Of a stretch of DNA of 7,204 nt, positions 1 to 7,100 are shown piece after piece. Position numbers and translations under genes: made by a program. Numbering within the stretch: the stretch's first letter is position 1; each line of letters begins with the position of its first letter. Source of the stretch: Thermoflexales bacterium (GTDB lineage Bacteria > Chloroflexota > Anaerolineae > S140-20); assembly GCA_015484715.1 (NCBI GenBank), contig WFUY01000585.1, forward strand, positions 1 to 7,204. The letters are read 5' to 3'. The notes below the pieces were generated by a model, which did not search any database, was not told the origin of the DNA, and saw nothing but the letters and a program-made list of their open reading frames with translations.

Positions 1-1
1 G

Positions 2-787
2 TGGGTGTTGCAGGACCTCTCCCTGACCTTGGAAGAGGGCAAGCGCATCGCTGTGGTGGGTCCCAGCGGGGCGGGCAAGTCCACCCTCATCGCGCTGCTG
101 CTGCGCTTTTGGGATTACCAGCGTGGCCGGGTCTGGCTCAACGGGCACGACCTGCGGGAGTACGCCGTCGAGGACCTCCGTCGCCTCTTCGCCGTGGTGG
201 CCCAGCGCCCCTTCCTGTTCAGCGGCACCATCCGCGAGAACCTGCTCCTGGCCCGGCCCGATGCCACGCCGGCTATGTTGGACGAGGTGACCCGACAGGC
301 GCAGCTCTACGAGTTCATCCACAGCCTGCCCCAGGGCTACGACACCGACGTCGGTGCTCAGGGGGTGCAGTTGAGCGGCGGCCAGCGCCAGCGTCTGGCC
401 TTGGCTCAAGCCCTGCTGCGCGAGGCACCTTTCTTCTTGCTGGACGAACCGACGGCCAACCTGGATGCCCTCACCGAGCAGGCCCTGGTGGACGTGCTGT
501 TGCAGGCCACTCAGGGGCGTGGTGTGTTGTGGGTGACGCACCGCCTGGTGGGGCTGGAAGCGATGGACGAGATCGTGGTGCTCCACCAGGGGTGCGTCGC
601 GCAACGGGGTTCACACACCGCCCTGCTGGCCGAGGAGGATGGCCTGTACGCCCGTATGGCACGTCTGCAACAGCAGCGTTTGCACGAGCACATCCACCTC
701 CACGGCTCTGATCGCCTTACCGGCGGACCCCGGGCAAGTAGAAGCGCCATCCACCGACGAGCAGGTTCAGCGTCGTCGTGTGGGTGA
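2..787 (+). CDS. cydC: CydC-like thiol-reductant ABC exporter ATPase, 3' part
   Basis: This is the nucleotide-binding domain of an ABC exporter; the membrane half lies left of the window. Reading from base 2, about 261 residues are visible: Walker A GPSGAGKST (residues 20-28, bases 59-85), the Q-loop in VVAQRPFLFSGTIREN, signature LSGGQRQR (from base 371), Walker B FFLLDEP (from base 431), D-loop ANLD and H-loop VTHR (His at 539-541). The run VTHRLVGLEAMDEIVVL after the H-loop resembles CydC more than generic exporters. CydDC is a heterodimer in the inner membrane that exports cysteine and glutathione and is needed for cytochrome bd assembly; that role is inferred from family membership. All catalytic motifs are intact. 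The domain normally ends near YARMARLQQQ (about base 675). The last 35 or so residues are a His/Arg/Ser-rich tail lying antisense to the convergent gene's 3' end, so it may be an accidental extension. A different homodimeric exporter remains possible. Confidence 0.8.
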   Translation, partial: WVLQDLSLTLEEGKRIAVVGPSGAGKSTLIALLLRFWDYQRGRVWLNGHDLREYAVEDLRRLFAVVAQRPFLFSGTIRENLLLARPDATPAMLDEVTRQAQLYEFIHSLPQGYDTDVGAQGVQLSGGQRQRLALAQALLREAPFFLLDEPTANLDALTEQALVDVLLQATQGRGVLWVTHRLVGLEAMDEIVVLHQGCVAQRGSHTALLAEEDGLYARMARLQQQRLHEHIHLHGSDRLTGGPRASRSAIHRRAGSASSCG

Positions 788-3536
788 AGGCTTGGTTGGT
801 GGCCGTGATGGTCACCGTGCGCCATTCACCGGGCTGCTGGGGTTCCTCCTTGCGGCTGGTCATCGTCAGCCTCGTCTCCCCGTTCGGTGGGATCTCGGCA
901 GACTCCAGTTCGACCACCACGTCCGGGGGCAGGTCCTCCGTGCTGAGCGTGATGGTCGCGCCGGCATCGGGCGGCAACGTGCGCAGCGTGTAGACCGCCC
1001 GTCCCGGCTGGACGGCTCCGGTAGCGGGGACCGCCTGCACGGCGTAGCCGGTTTCGTAAGGCCCGATGTCGTACCGATCGGCCAGCCGCTCGTCCTGGAC
1101 GCCGAAGCGGACCAACAACGCCACCAGCGAGGCCGGCAGCTCCACCGTGCCCTGGTCTATAGCGTTGACGCTGGCGCCCGTAAGGCGGAAGTCAGGCTGC
1201 TCCTCCCCTGCTTCACTCGAACGCTGCGCCGAGTAGTTGGCGAAGACCGGATCTCCCTCTTTTCCATGGTACTCCCAACCCGTCCCGTTCCGAATGGCCT
1301 CGATCGTTGGGTAGTGTCGGTTGGGAGCATTGGCCAGGTAGATAGCCATATTGCCCGGCTTCCACAAGCCGGTCCCCCAGCCGTTCTTCCAGTACAGGTT
1401 GTAGTCAACCAGCAAGTTGCCGAATTCGCCATCTTTGTCAGTGATAAGCAACCCGTATCCCTCATTGTTCACCAGCGCATTGTTGACCAGCAGGGTTTGC
1501 CAGCTTCCTCGGGTATCGTAGCTTTGCCCGGAGAGATTGAATCCGTATAACGAGTCGGCCGCCAGGTTGTTGTAGAAGATCATCGTGCCGTCGCGCCAGG
1601 CACCGGCCAGCATAAAGCCGGCATGGGCATTGCGGTACGCGACGTTTCGGTAAATGTGGAGACCACTGGCGTTGTCCACGTAGAGGCCGAAGCCCCCCAT
1701 GCCCTGTACGGGACTTCCCTCGCCGCCCGACCAACGGCCCCGTTGCTCCGAGACCCAAGTCCATCCTCGGATCTCTCGGAAGACGTTGCCGACGATGAGC
1801 ACATCGCGGAAGACATGACCGCTGGGGGGCTTGCCCCAGAACTTCAGCCCTCCGCAGTCGGTCGTCAACTGGCACGTCTTCTCAAAGAGATTGCCCCGGA
1901 CCAGGATGTCTCCCGTCTTGATCTCCTCGTCCGCGAAGCCGTAGGTCTTAGAAGACTGGATCACAGAGCGGGAGAACTGGACACCGTTATGAGCGATGTG
2001 ATGGACGTAGTTGTTCTCGAAGCGGATTCGATGGGGGAACTGGAAGAGCAGTCCTATCGCGTTGTCCCAGTCAGAGCGGAACCCCAAGTGGTGGAACTCG
2101 TTGTTGCGGATCACGGTGTTGAGGATGGGAGGGCGGGAGAAAGCATCTGAGGCAGCTCCCTGCTCCCACCAGCCGGTCATGTAGAGCCCGTGGGTGTCCA
2201 TATAGGCGATCTCGGACTGCTCCAAGGTGAAGCCATCGGTCACCCAATCCGGAGAGCCGTCAGCCCGCACCGCCTGGGTGATGTAGAGGCCTCGGTTGGC
2301 GTAGCGCAAGGTGGCGTTGCGGACTACGTTGCCGTGGGACCCTTCTGTGGGGCTGTTGCGTTCTTCGATGGCTGCTCCGTTGAAGAACTCCAGGGTCAGG
2401 CCATCCAAGACGATATAAGAACGGTTCTTGAGGTTGATCCCTATATCCCGAATGGAGACCTCCAGGTTGAGGTCGGCGGGGGACTGGTCCTCCAGAGGCC
2501 ACAGGTAGAGGCGTCGAGTAGCGGGGTCATACCACCACTCGCCGGGTTGATCGAGCAAGATGGGCTTCCCTTCCACATAGTACTTCGTTCCCCAGCCCAG
2601 ACCGGGGTTGCCGGAACCGTAGTCGTGCTCGGCGATCCGGTCCACGGTGACCCGTCCGGCAGCCACATCGTGGGCCACGATGGTGCGCCGATAGACGTAG
2701 TGACCCTGCTTGGTATCCATCGCCACCAGGGTGGCCCCCGTCAGGTCGCCCAGCGTCGTCAGGTTGCCCGGCTCGATGCCGGGAGGGTCCGTGTCATCGG
2801 TGCGATCGGTGAGCTGGGTGGTGGAGCGCCAGGGGCGGTCGCAGTTCTTCGGGTCCGGGTCGGTGGGCGGATCGCAGCCGGCCACATCGGACCCGCCGTC
2901 GGCTGCCCACCAGAACTCGTGGACCTTCCACTCGGTGACCACCTGCCAGTCGGGTTCTCGGGCCAGCGGCAGGCGGGCCACCACGTTGCCCGCTTCGTCC
3001 AGTTGGACGACGAAACGGGGCGGGGAGTCCAGGTTCCAGGCCGAGAGATCGGCGTAGTAGATCCGGGAGGGATCCACATCCTCGGGCAGGCCGATGGTGT
3101 TCTCCGTCAGTCGCGTCCACGAGAGCGATGAAGAGGGCTCGGAACCCCGCAGGATGACGGTGCCGGGTCCTTTCTCGGCGACGTAGCGGATGGGGGCGGT
3201 GATGGTGCCGCTGCGGGCTGGTCGAACACTCTCCCGGTAGATGCCGGGCAGGATGTGCACCGTAGTGCCCGGCTGAGCCAGATCGGCCGCTTTCTGAAGG
3301 GTGCGCAGGGCCGTGGCGGGGGTGCGGCCATCGTTGTCATCATCCCCGTGCACGGCGTCCACCCAAAGCGCCTCCGCGCTGGCGCTGGTGGCAACCCCAG
3401 GACTGCTTAACTCCCCAGACCCGGCGGGACTCGCCATCGCCTGAGGTTGGAAGGACAACGAGACCAGCAGCAGACTCACTCCCAACAAGATGCTCATCCA
3501 GGGACCGGACTTCCAACCACTGCTCAACCCACACAT
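717..3536 (-). CDS. Secreted right-handed beta-helix repeat protein
   Basis: A complete 939-residue protein. The N-terminus has one Lys (K9), a hydrophobic stretch (residues 15-27) and an Ala-Met-Ala site near residue 35, fitting Sec signal peptidase I cleavage. Residues 58-102 (WVDAVHGDDDNDGRTPATALRTLQ..., then HILPGIYRE) match the DUF1565-type start of pectate-lyase-like beta-helix proteins. Residues about 130-360 form a beta-rich insert with an Asp/Pro-rich loop containing two Cys near 222-232 and a GEWWYDPATRRLYLWP element typical of large beta-helix carbohydrate-active proteins. About 360-800 is the helix itself, with Asn-rich turns such as VIRNNEFHHLG and RFENNYVHHIAHNGV. Residues 830-939 look Ig-like and end FYLPGVRR. 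A polysaccharide lyase, glycosidase or surface adhesin are all possible; I cannot assign a substrate or catalytic residues. The ATG is chosen because GGGAGGG lies 7 nt upstream and the signal peptide follows. A second ATG at residue 14 would lose the positive charge. Confidence 0.88.
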   Translation of the reverse strand: MCGLSSGWKSGPWMSILLGVSLLLVSLSFQPQAMASPAGSGELSSPGVATSASAEALWVDAVHGDDDNDGRTPATALRTLQKAADLAQPGTTVHILPGIYRESVRPARSGTITAPIRYVAEKGPGTVILRGSEPSSSLSWTRLTENTIGLPEDVDPSRIYYADLSAWNLDSPPRFVVQLDEAGNVVARLPLAREPDWQVVTEWKVHEFWWAADGGSDVAGCDPPTDPDPKNCDRPWRSTTQLTDRTDDTDPPGIEPGNLTTLGDLTGATLVAMDTKQGHYVYRRTIVAHDVAAGRVTVDRIAEHDYGSGNPGLGWGTKYYVEGKPILLDQPGEWWYDPATRRLYLWPLEDQSPADLNLEVSIRDIGINLKNRSYIVLDGLTLEFFNGAAIEERNSPTEGSHGNVVRNATLRYANRGLYITQAVRADGSPDWVTDGFTLEQSEIAYMDTHGLYMTGWWEQGAASDAFSRPPILNTVIRNNEFHHLGFRSDWDNAIGLLFQFPHRIRFENNYVHHIAHNGVQFSRSVIQSSKTYGFADEEIKTGDILVRGNLFEKTCQLTTDCGGLKFWGKPPSGHVFRDVLIVGNVFREIRGWTWVSEQRGRWSGGEGSPVQGMGGFGLYVDNASGLHIYRNVAYRNAHAGFMLAGAWRDGTMIFYNNLAADSLYGFNLSGQSYDTRGSWQTLLVNNALVNNEGYGLLITDKDGEFGNLLVDYNLYWKNGWGTGLWKPGNMAIYLANAPNRHYPTIEAIRNGTGWEYHGKEGDPVFANYSAQRSSEAGEEQPDFRLTGASVNAIDQGTVELPASLVALLVRFGVQDERLADRYDIGPYETGYAVQAVPATGAVQPGRAVYTLRTLPPDAGATITLSTEDLPPDVVVELESAEIPPNGETRLTMTSRKEEPQQPGEWRTVTITATNQAFTHTTTLNLLVGGWRFYLPGVRR

Positions 3537-3543
3537 TGTCTCT

Positions 3544-3550
3544 CCCTCCC
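3544..3550 (-). promoter_or_regulatory. Ribosome binding site of the beta-helix gene
   Basis: On the minus strand GGGAGGG (3550 to 3544) ends 7 nt before the ATG at 3536-3534. It is a near-perfect Shine-Dalgarno sequence and fixes the start codon choice. Confidence 0.75.
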
Positions 3551-3625
3551 ATCATTCTTGCCACAACAACTCTCCCTCTGCTCATCGTAGGCGGCTATGA
3601 CGATACGACACGCTCTCTCCAAGAT

Positions 3626-3651
3626 GTGCCCTTGGCGTTGCCTAAAGGCAC
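3626..3651 (-). other. Imperfect hairpin in the leader of the beta-helix gene
   Basis: GTGCC (3626-3630) pairs with GGCAC (3647-3651). After one C/A mismatch, TTGGC (3632-3636) pairs with GCC..AA (3640-3645) around a GTT loop, with one bulged T. That gives about 10 bp in 26 bases. It lies between the minus-strand terminator and the beta-helix start, and neither strand has a T-run after it, so it is not a terminator. It could be an mRNA element or an operator; no function is shown. Confidence 0.35.
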
Positions 3652-3661
3652 GCGCTTCTAC

Positions 3662-3695
3662 AAAAAAGCACCGCTCAGGCAGGTCTGGGCGGTGC
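3662..3695 (-). terminator. Rho-independent terminator, minus strand
   Basis: Read leftwards, GCACCGC (3695-3689) pairs with GCGGTGC (3674-3668) in a 7-bp GC-rich stem. It continues through a C/A mismatch into CAG/CTG around a 6-nt loop, and is followed at once by six T (3667-3662). The reverse direction has no T-run, so it acts only on leftward transcription. No minus-strand protein gene ends here, and the next gene downstream, the beta-helix CDS, starts 125 bp further on. It therefore ends either a non-coding RNA or a prematurely terminated leader. Confidence 0.78.
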
Positions 3696-3852
3696 GGGGA
3701 TCGTGGGGGCCTGTGGACCGTTTTCCAGGCTATCCGCCTGTCGGGCAAAATGAAAGCGCCGGGTTCTTCCCGCGAAGTTCCTGGGGCGTGCGTGCTCTCT
3801 TGGGTCTCTTCTCCGCGCCTCGTCTGCTTCGCAGCACCCGGCCCTGGAAGCC
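3662..3852 (-). ncRNA. Candidate structured RNA or attenuated leader, about 190 nt
   Basis: A sigma-70-like promoter predicts a start near 3852 and the intrinsic terminator ends the unit near 3662. In the minus-strand transcript three nested long-range pairings are seen: P1 TTCCAGG (3849-3843) with CCTGGAA (3729-3723); P2 GCCGGGT (3842-3836) with ACCCGGC (3764-3758), stacked directly on P1 on the 5' side; P3 CTGCGAAG (3834-3827) with CTTCGCGG (3777-3770), with one G.T pair. Between the 3' strands of P2 and P1 there is room for a small hairpin, GCC/GGC (3746-3744 with 3738-3736). The CTGC/GCAG hairpin within 3834-3824 is a local alternative to P3. No open frame here looks like protein. I do not recognise a known family: the size fits 6S RNA, but I see no clear 6S central bubble. 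A riboswitch-type leader of the beta-helix gene is equally possible. Confidence 0.5.
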
Positions 3853-3858
3853 AAGCTT

Positions 3859-3887
3859 ATGATACCAACAGAAGGCCCTCACGCCAA
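3859..3887 (-). promoter_or_regulatory. Sigma-70-like promoter reading left
   Basis: On the minus strand the -35 is TTGGCG (3887-3882, 4 of 6 matches). A 17-bp spacer ends in TGG, giving an extended -10, and is followed by TATCAT (3864-3859, 5 of 6 matches to TATAAT). The expected start is near 3852. The -35 lies partly inside the left arm of the inverted repeat 3884-3921, so a protein bound there would compete with RNA polymerase. I found no comparably good promoter between the terminator at 3662 and the beta-helix start. Confidence 0.55.
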
Positions 3888-3921
3888 TAGGACGATTGTC
3901 ATAGGAAGGAGGTCCTATTGG
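3884..3921. repeat. 10-bp perfect inverted repeat between the divergent promoters
   Basis: CCAATAGGAC (3884-3893) and GTCCTATTGG (3912-3921) are perfect inverted copies separated by 18 bp. Flanking GGCCCTC (3874-3880) and GAGGCC (3922-3927) can add 6 bp with small bulges. ATAGGA recurs at 3901-3906 inside the loop, so TCCTAT (3913-3918) can pair with either copy. The inner choice makes a 6-bp hairpin with AGGAGG in its loop. The position over the leftward -35 box and upstream of the rightward promoter suggests a regulator-binding site; a role at RNA level is less likely but possible. Confidence 0.5.
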
Positions 3922-3970
3922 GAGGCCAGGGCCCACCCATCCTGCGCCCGTCTTGGGGGCGTGCCGGCCG

Positions 3971-3999
3971 GTGGCACAGGCACGCTTCTGTGGTATACT
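3971..3999 (+). promoter_or_regulatory. Sigma-70-like extended -10 promoter of the sensor gene
   Basis: GTGGCA (3971-3976, 4 of 6 matches to TTGACA), a 17-bp spacer ending TGG, then TATACT (3994-3999, 5 of 6 matches). The predicted start is near 4006, giving a leader of about 108 nt if the sensor starts at 4114, or about 15 nt if it starts at 4021. Confidence 0.55.
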
Positions 4000-4061
4000 T
4001 TGGAAATATCCACAGGAGAGATGCAAGCCCAAGGTGGACAAAGCGGGTGTGGCCGAAGCCG

Positions 4062-4095
4062 ATTTGCAGAAGGCGACCTCGCCGAGCCTGCAGAT
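4062..4095 (+). other. Hairpin just upstream of the sensor gene's ribosome binding site
   Basis: ATTTGCAG (4062-4069) pairs with CTGCAGAT (4088-4095) over 8 bp with one T.G pair. Inside, GGCG (4072-4075) pairs with CGCC (4080-4083) around an ACCT loop, with an AA/GAGC internal loop between the two stems. The outer stem ends 5 nt before the GAAGGGAAGG ribosome binding site, so it could affect translation. It has no T-run and is not a terminator. Confidence 0.4.
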
Positions 4096-4100
4096 GTCTG

Positions 4101-4110
4101 GAAGGGAAGG
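4101..4110 (+). promoter_or_regulatory. Ribosome binding site of the sensor gene
   Basis: GAAGGGAAGG ends 3 nt before the ATG at 4114; its first GAAGGG half is 7 nt away. It favours 4114 over the in-frame ATG at 4021, which has AGGAG (4014-4018) only 2 nt upstream. Confidence 0.6.
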
Positions 4111-4113
4111 GCT

Positions 4114-7100
4114 ATGCGTAATCCGTCCATTCGTGTCACAACGGGGTTCATCTTTGTCACGCTGTTGCTGCTTGGAGGGCTCTCGGTAGGGACCAACCTG
4201 TGGGCCATCCGGGCCCATCAGAGCGATGCCCTGATCGTGAACCTGGCTGGGCGGCAGAGGATGCTCAGCCAGAGGGTCAGCACGAAAACTTGGTTGAGCC
4301 TGCTCAAGGGCCAGGACTCTGGCCGGCGGGCCGACATAGAGGAAGCGGCGCGTCAGTTCGAGGAAGGTCTGCGTGCTTTGATGGAGGGAGGGGAGATCGT
4401 CTACGGCGATGCCACCGTCGTCGTGCCCCCGGCTACCGATCCGACCTTCTACTCAGCCCTGGAGACGGTGCAAACTGCTTGGAGACCGTTGCGCCAAGCT
4501 GCCCGGACCGTGTTGGAGAGCGAACCGGGCAGCCCTGCTTTTATCCGGGGGATGGCCGATCTGGAGCACTTCTCCGAGGCGGTCCTAGAGGAGATGGACC
4601 GGGCTGTGCGCCTCTACCAAGTGGCGGCTGAGGCCCGGGTGGCTCGCATAGCACGGCTGGAGGTGGCTTACTTTCTCGTTGGAGTCCTGGCGCTGGCGGT
4701 GGGCTATGGGCTGTTCACGCTCCAGGTGCTTCACCCCATCAGCACCTTGAAAAGGGTGGTTCAACGGATGGAGGAAGGGGACCTAGAGCACCCCATCGGT
4801 GTGCGGGTGCGCAACGAACTGGGACGGTTGGCCTACTCCTTCGAAGCGATGCGCGCGCGCATCCGAGCACGCATCCAGGAGCAGACCACTCTGTTGGACT
4901 TCTCTCAGGAGCTGATTGGGCTGACCGATCCTCACGCGGTGATCGAGACCACCGTTCGGGTGGTACAAAAGGCCCTGCGGGTGGATTACGTCTCCCTGAT
5001 GACTCCAGACCCCACAGGGCACTGGTTGGTGCTGGTCAGAGGCGCTGGCTGGGACCCGGACCTCTACGGTCGCTATCGGGTGCCCATCGAGGCGTCACAA
5101 GAGGGGTATGTCTTCCGCCATGGAGAACCCCTTCGCCAGGTCGGCTCGCAGGGGCACACCCCCTCTTCCCCTCTGGCCGGGCTACAGGAGCGCGGTGTGG
5201 TCAGCAGCATCATCGTGCCCCTTCGGGGAAAGGCGGGGATTCTGGGCGTTCTCCGCGTTCACAACGCTCAGCCTCGTCCCTTCACTTCCGATGAAGTGCG
5301 CTTGCTCACCCTCCTTGCCAACCAGGGGACCATCGCTCTGGAGCGAGCCCAGGAATATCAGGCTACTCAGGAGGCTGAGATGCAGTACCGCGCTCTCTTC
5401 AACGGTGCCCCCGTGGGGCTTTACCGCTCGACGTCCGATGGGCGGATCCTGGACGCCAACCCTGCGTTGGTGTCCATCCTGGGGTTTCCAGACCGTGCCT
5501 CCCTGCTCGCGGTCAACGTCACCGACCTGTACGTGGACCCCCAGGTGCGCATTCGGTGGCAGCAGTTGATCGAGCAGGAAGGGACGGTGCAGGGCTTCGA
5601 GATCCAGTTGCGTCGGTATGATGGAACGGTCATCTGGGTACGCGATAGTGCTCGGGCCGTCCGCGATGCCGAGGGTAACCTGCTCTACTACGAGGGAAGC
5701 CTGGAAGAGATCACTCAGGAGAAGCAGGCGGAGGAGGAGTTGCGCCGCCAGCGAGATGAGCTGGCCGTCCGCGCCCGGATCCTCGGAGCCACCCTGATCA
5801 CCGTGGATCTGGACGAGCGCCTGCACCGCATCTTAGACGAGGTGCTGGCCTTCCTGAACGTGGAGTTCGGCGGTATCCACTTGGTGCAGAATAACGAGGT
5901 GGTGCTGCGGGCCTGGCGAGACCTCCCCGATGACCTCCGCGCCCAGGTGCTCTCCTTTCCGATAGATGATCTGCCAGACTGGATGCGCGAGCCGCGCATC
6001 GTCCACGAACGGCTGAGCGATCCCGGCCTCATCCCTGAGTTTGCCAAGCAGGAGGGCATCCAGGCTTGGGCCATCATTCCCCTATGGCTGCCTCCTCAAG
6101 ATGGCGGGGAGGGGGAGTGGCTGGGCGCGCTGATGGTGGCCAGCCGGCGCTACGAAGCTCTGGACAAGCAGGACGTGCGCGCGTTGCAGGCCATCGGTGA
6201 CCAACTGGCGTTGGCCATTGACCACGCCCGGACCTATCGCCAGGCCCGAGAGCGGCTGGCCCGCCTGCAAACGTTGCGGGCCATTGACCGGGCCATCATC
6301 CAGAGCCTCGACCTGGAGGAGATCCTGCACATCGTCTTGGAGCGGGTGCCCAGGGAGCTGGGGGCGGACGCGGTGGCCATCAGCCTCCTGGACGAGGCCC
6401 AGCGCTGGGCCGGCGTCTTCGTCATGCGCCTACCCAACGGCACGGTCGTCGAAGAGCGGGCATTCGACCTGGCGGAGAATCTGCTCCACTGGTTCGTGGA
6501 ACGGCGGGAGCCTGTCATCATCTACGACCTGGCCCAGGACCCCCGGGTTCAGATGCACTGGAGGAGCATCCGCAATGGACGGCTGGTCTCCTACCTGGGC
6601 GTGCCCTTGGTGGTACGCGACCGGACCATCGGCATCCTCCACATCCTGACCACAGGGCCCAAGGTCTTCGCCGACGAGGACATCGCTTTCTTCCGCACCA
6701 TGGCCGGTCAGGCCGCCATCGCCATCGAGAACGCCCGGGCCTTCTCCGAAGCGACAGCGCGGGCCGATGCTGTAGAGCAGATGTTGGCCGCCCAGTCGGA
6801 GATGACCACTGCCACGCCAACTCACATCGTCTCGGTGATCCTGGAGACGCTGCAGCGCTCGGTGAACGCCGAGCGGGTGCACTTCTTCCGCTACGACAGC
6901 CAGACACGGGTGCTGATGTTGGAGGAGACTTGGGGTACTCCTCTGGACGATGCCCGGGAGAGGTTCCTCCAGCCGGTCTTTCCGCTGGGCGAGGAGCGGG
7001 GGTTGGTGGGGCTGGTGGCCTCCACCCGGCAGCCCCTCTACCTACCCGACTGCCACGCCGACTCCCGCTGGATTCGCCTAGATCCTACCATCCATTCAGC

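Noticed and set aside
639..1550. 303-residue plus-strand open frame
   Set aside because: It is antisense to the well-supported beta-helix gene, and its product shows no domain-like motifs. The long frame reflects high GC content.
2190..3131. 313-residue plus-strand open frame
   Set aside because: A shadow of the beta-helix gene with low-complexity Gly/Val-rich content and no recognisable motif.
3972..3989. TGGCAC resembling a sigma-54 -24 element
   Set aside because: No TTGCW or GC element follows at the required spacing, whereas the same stretch fits a sigma-70 promoter.
4006..4014. ATATCCACA, one mismatch from a DnaA box
   Set aside because: A single isolated copy with no cluster, AT-rich stretch or replication gene nearby; likely chance.
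3918..4121. 67-codon frame starting TTG with AGGAGG 5 nt upstream and overlapping the sensor start by 8 nt; looks like a coupled leader peptide
   Set aside because: It begins upstream of the predicted promoter at 3971-3999, its Arg/Trp/Pro-rich product looks like untranslated GC-rich DNA, and the AGGAGG lies in the loop of the inverted repeat.
3730..4218. 162-residue minus-strand open frame across the intergenic region
   Set aside because: It runs through both promoters, the candidate RNA and the start of the sensor gene; the composition is not protein-like and no ribosome binding site was found.
5182..5826. 214-residue minus-strand open frame
   Set aside because: It lies antisense within the GAF1-PAS part of the sensor gene, whose own frame has clear domain motifs.
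7021..7060. Cys-His pair in GAF4 (residues 980-981), as in bilin-binding GAF domains
   Set aside because: It sits directly in the common PD.HADSRW position of ordinary GAFs, and the flanking cyanobacteriochrome or phytochrome motifs are absent.
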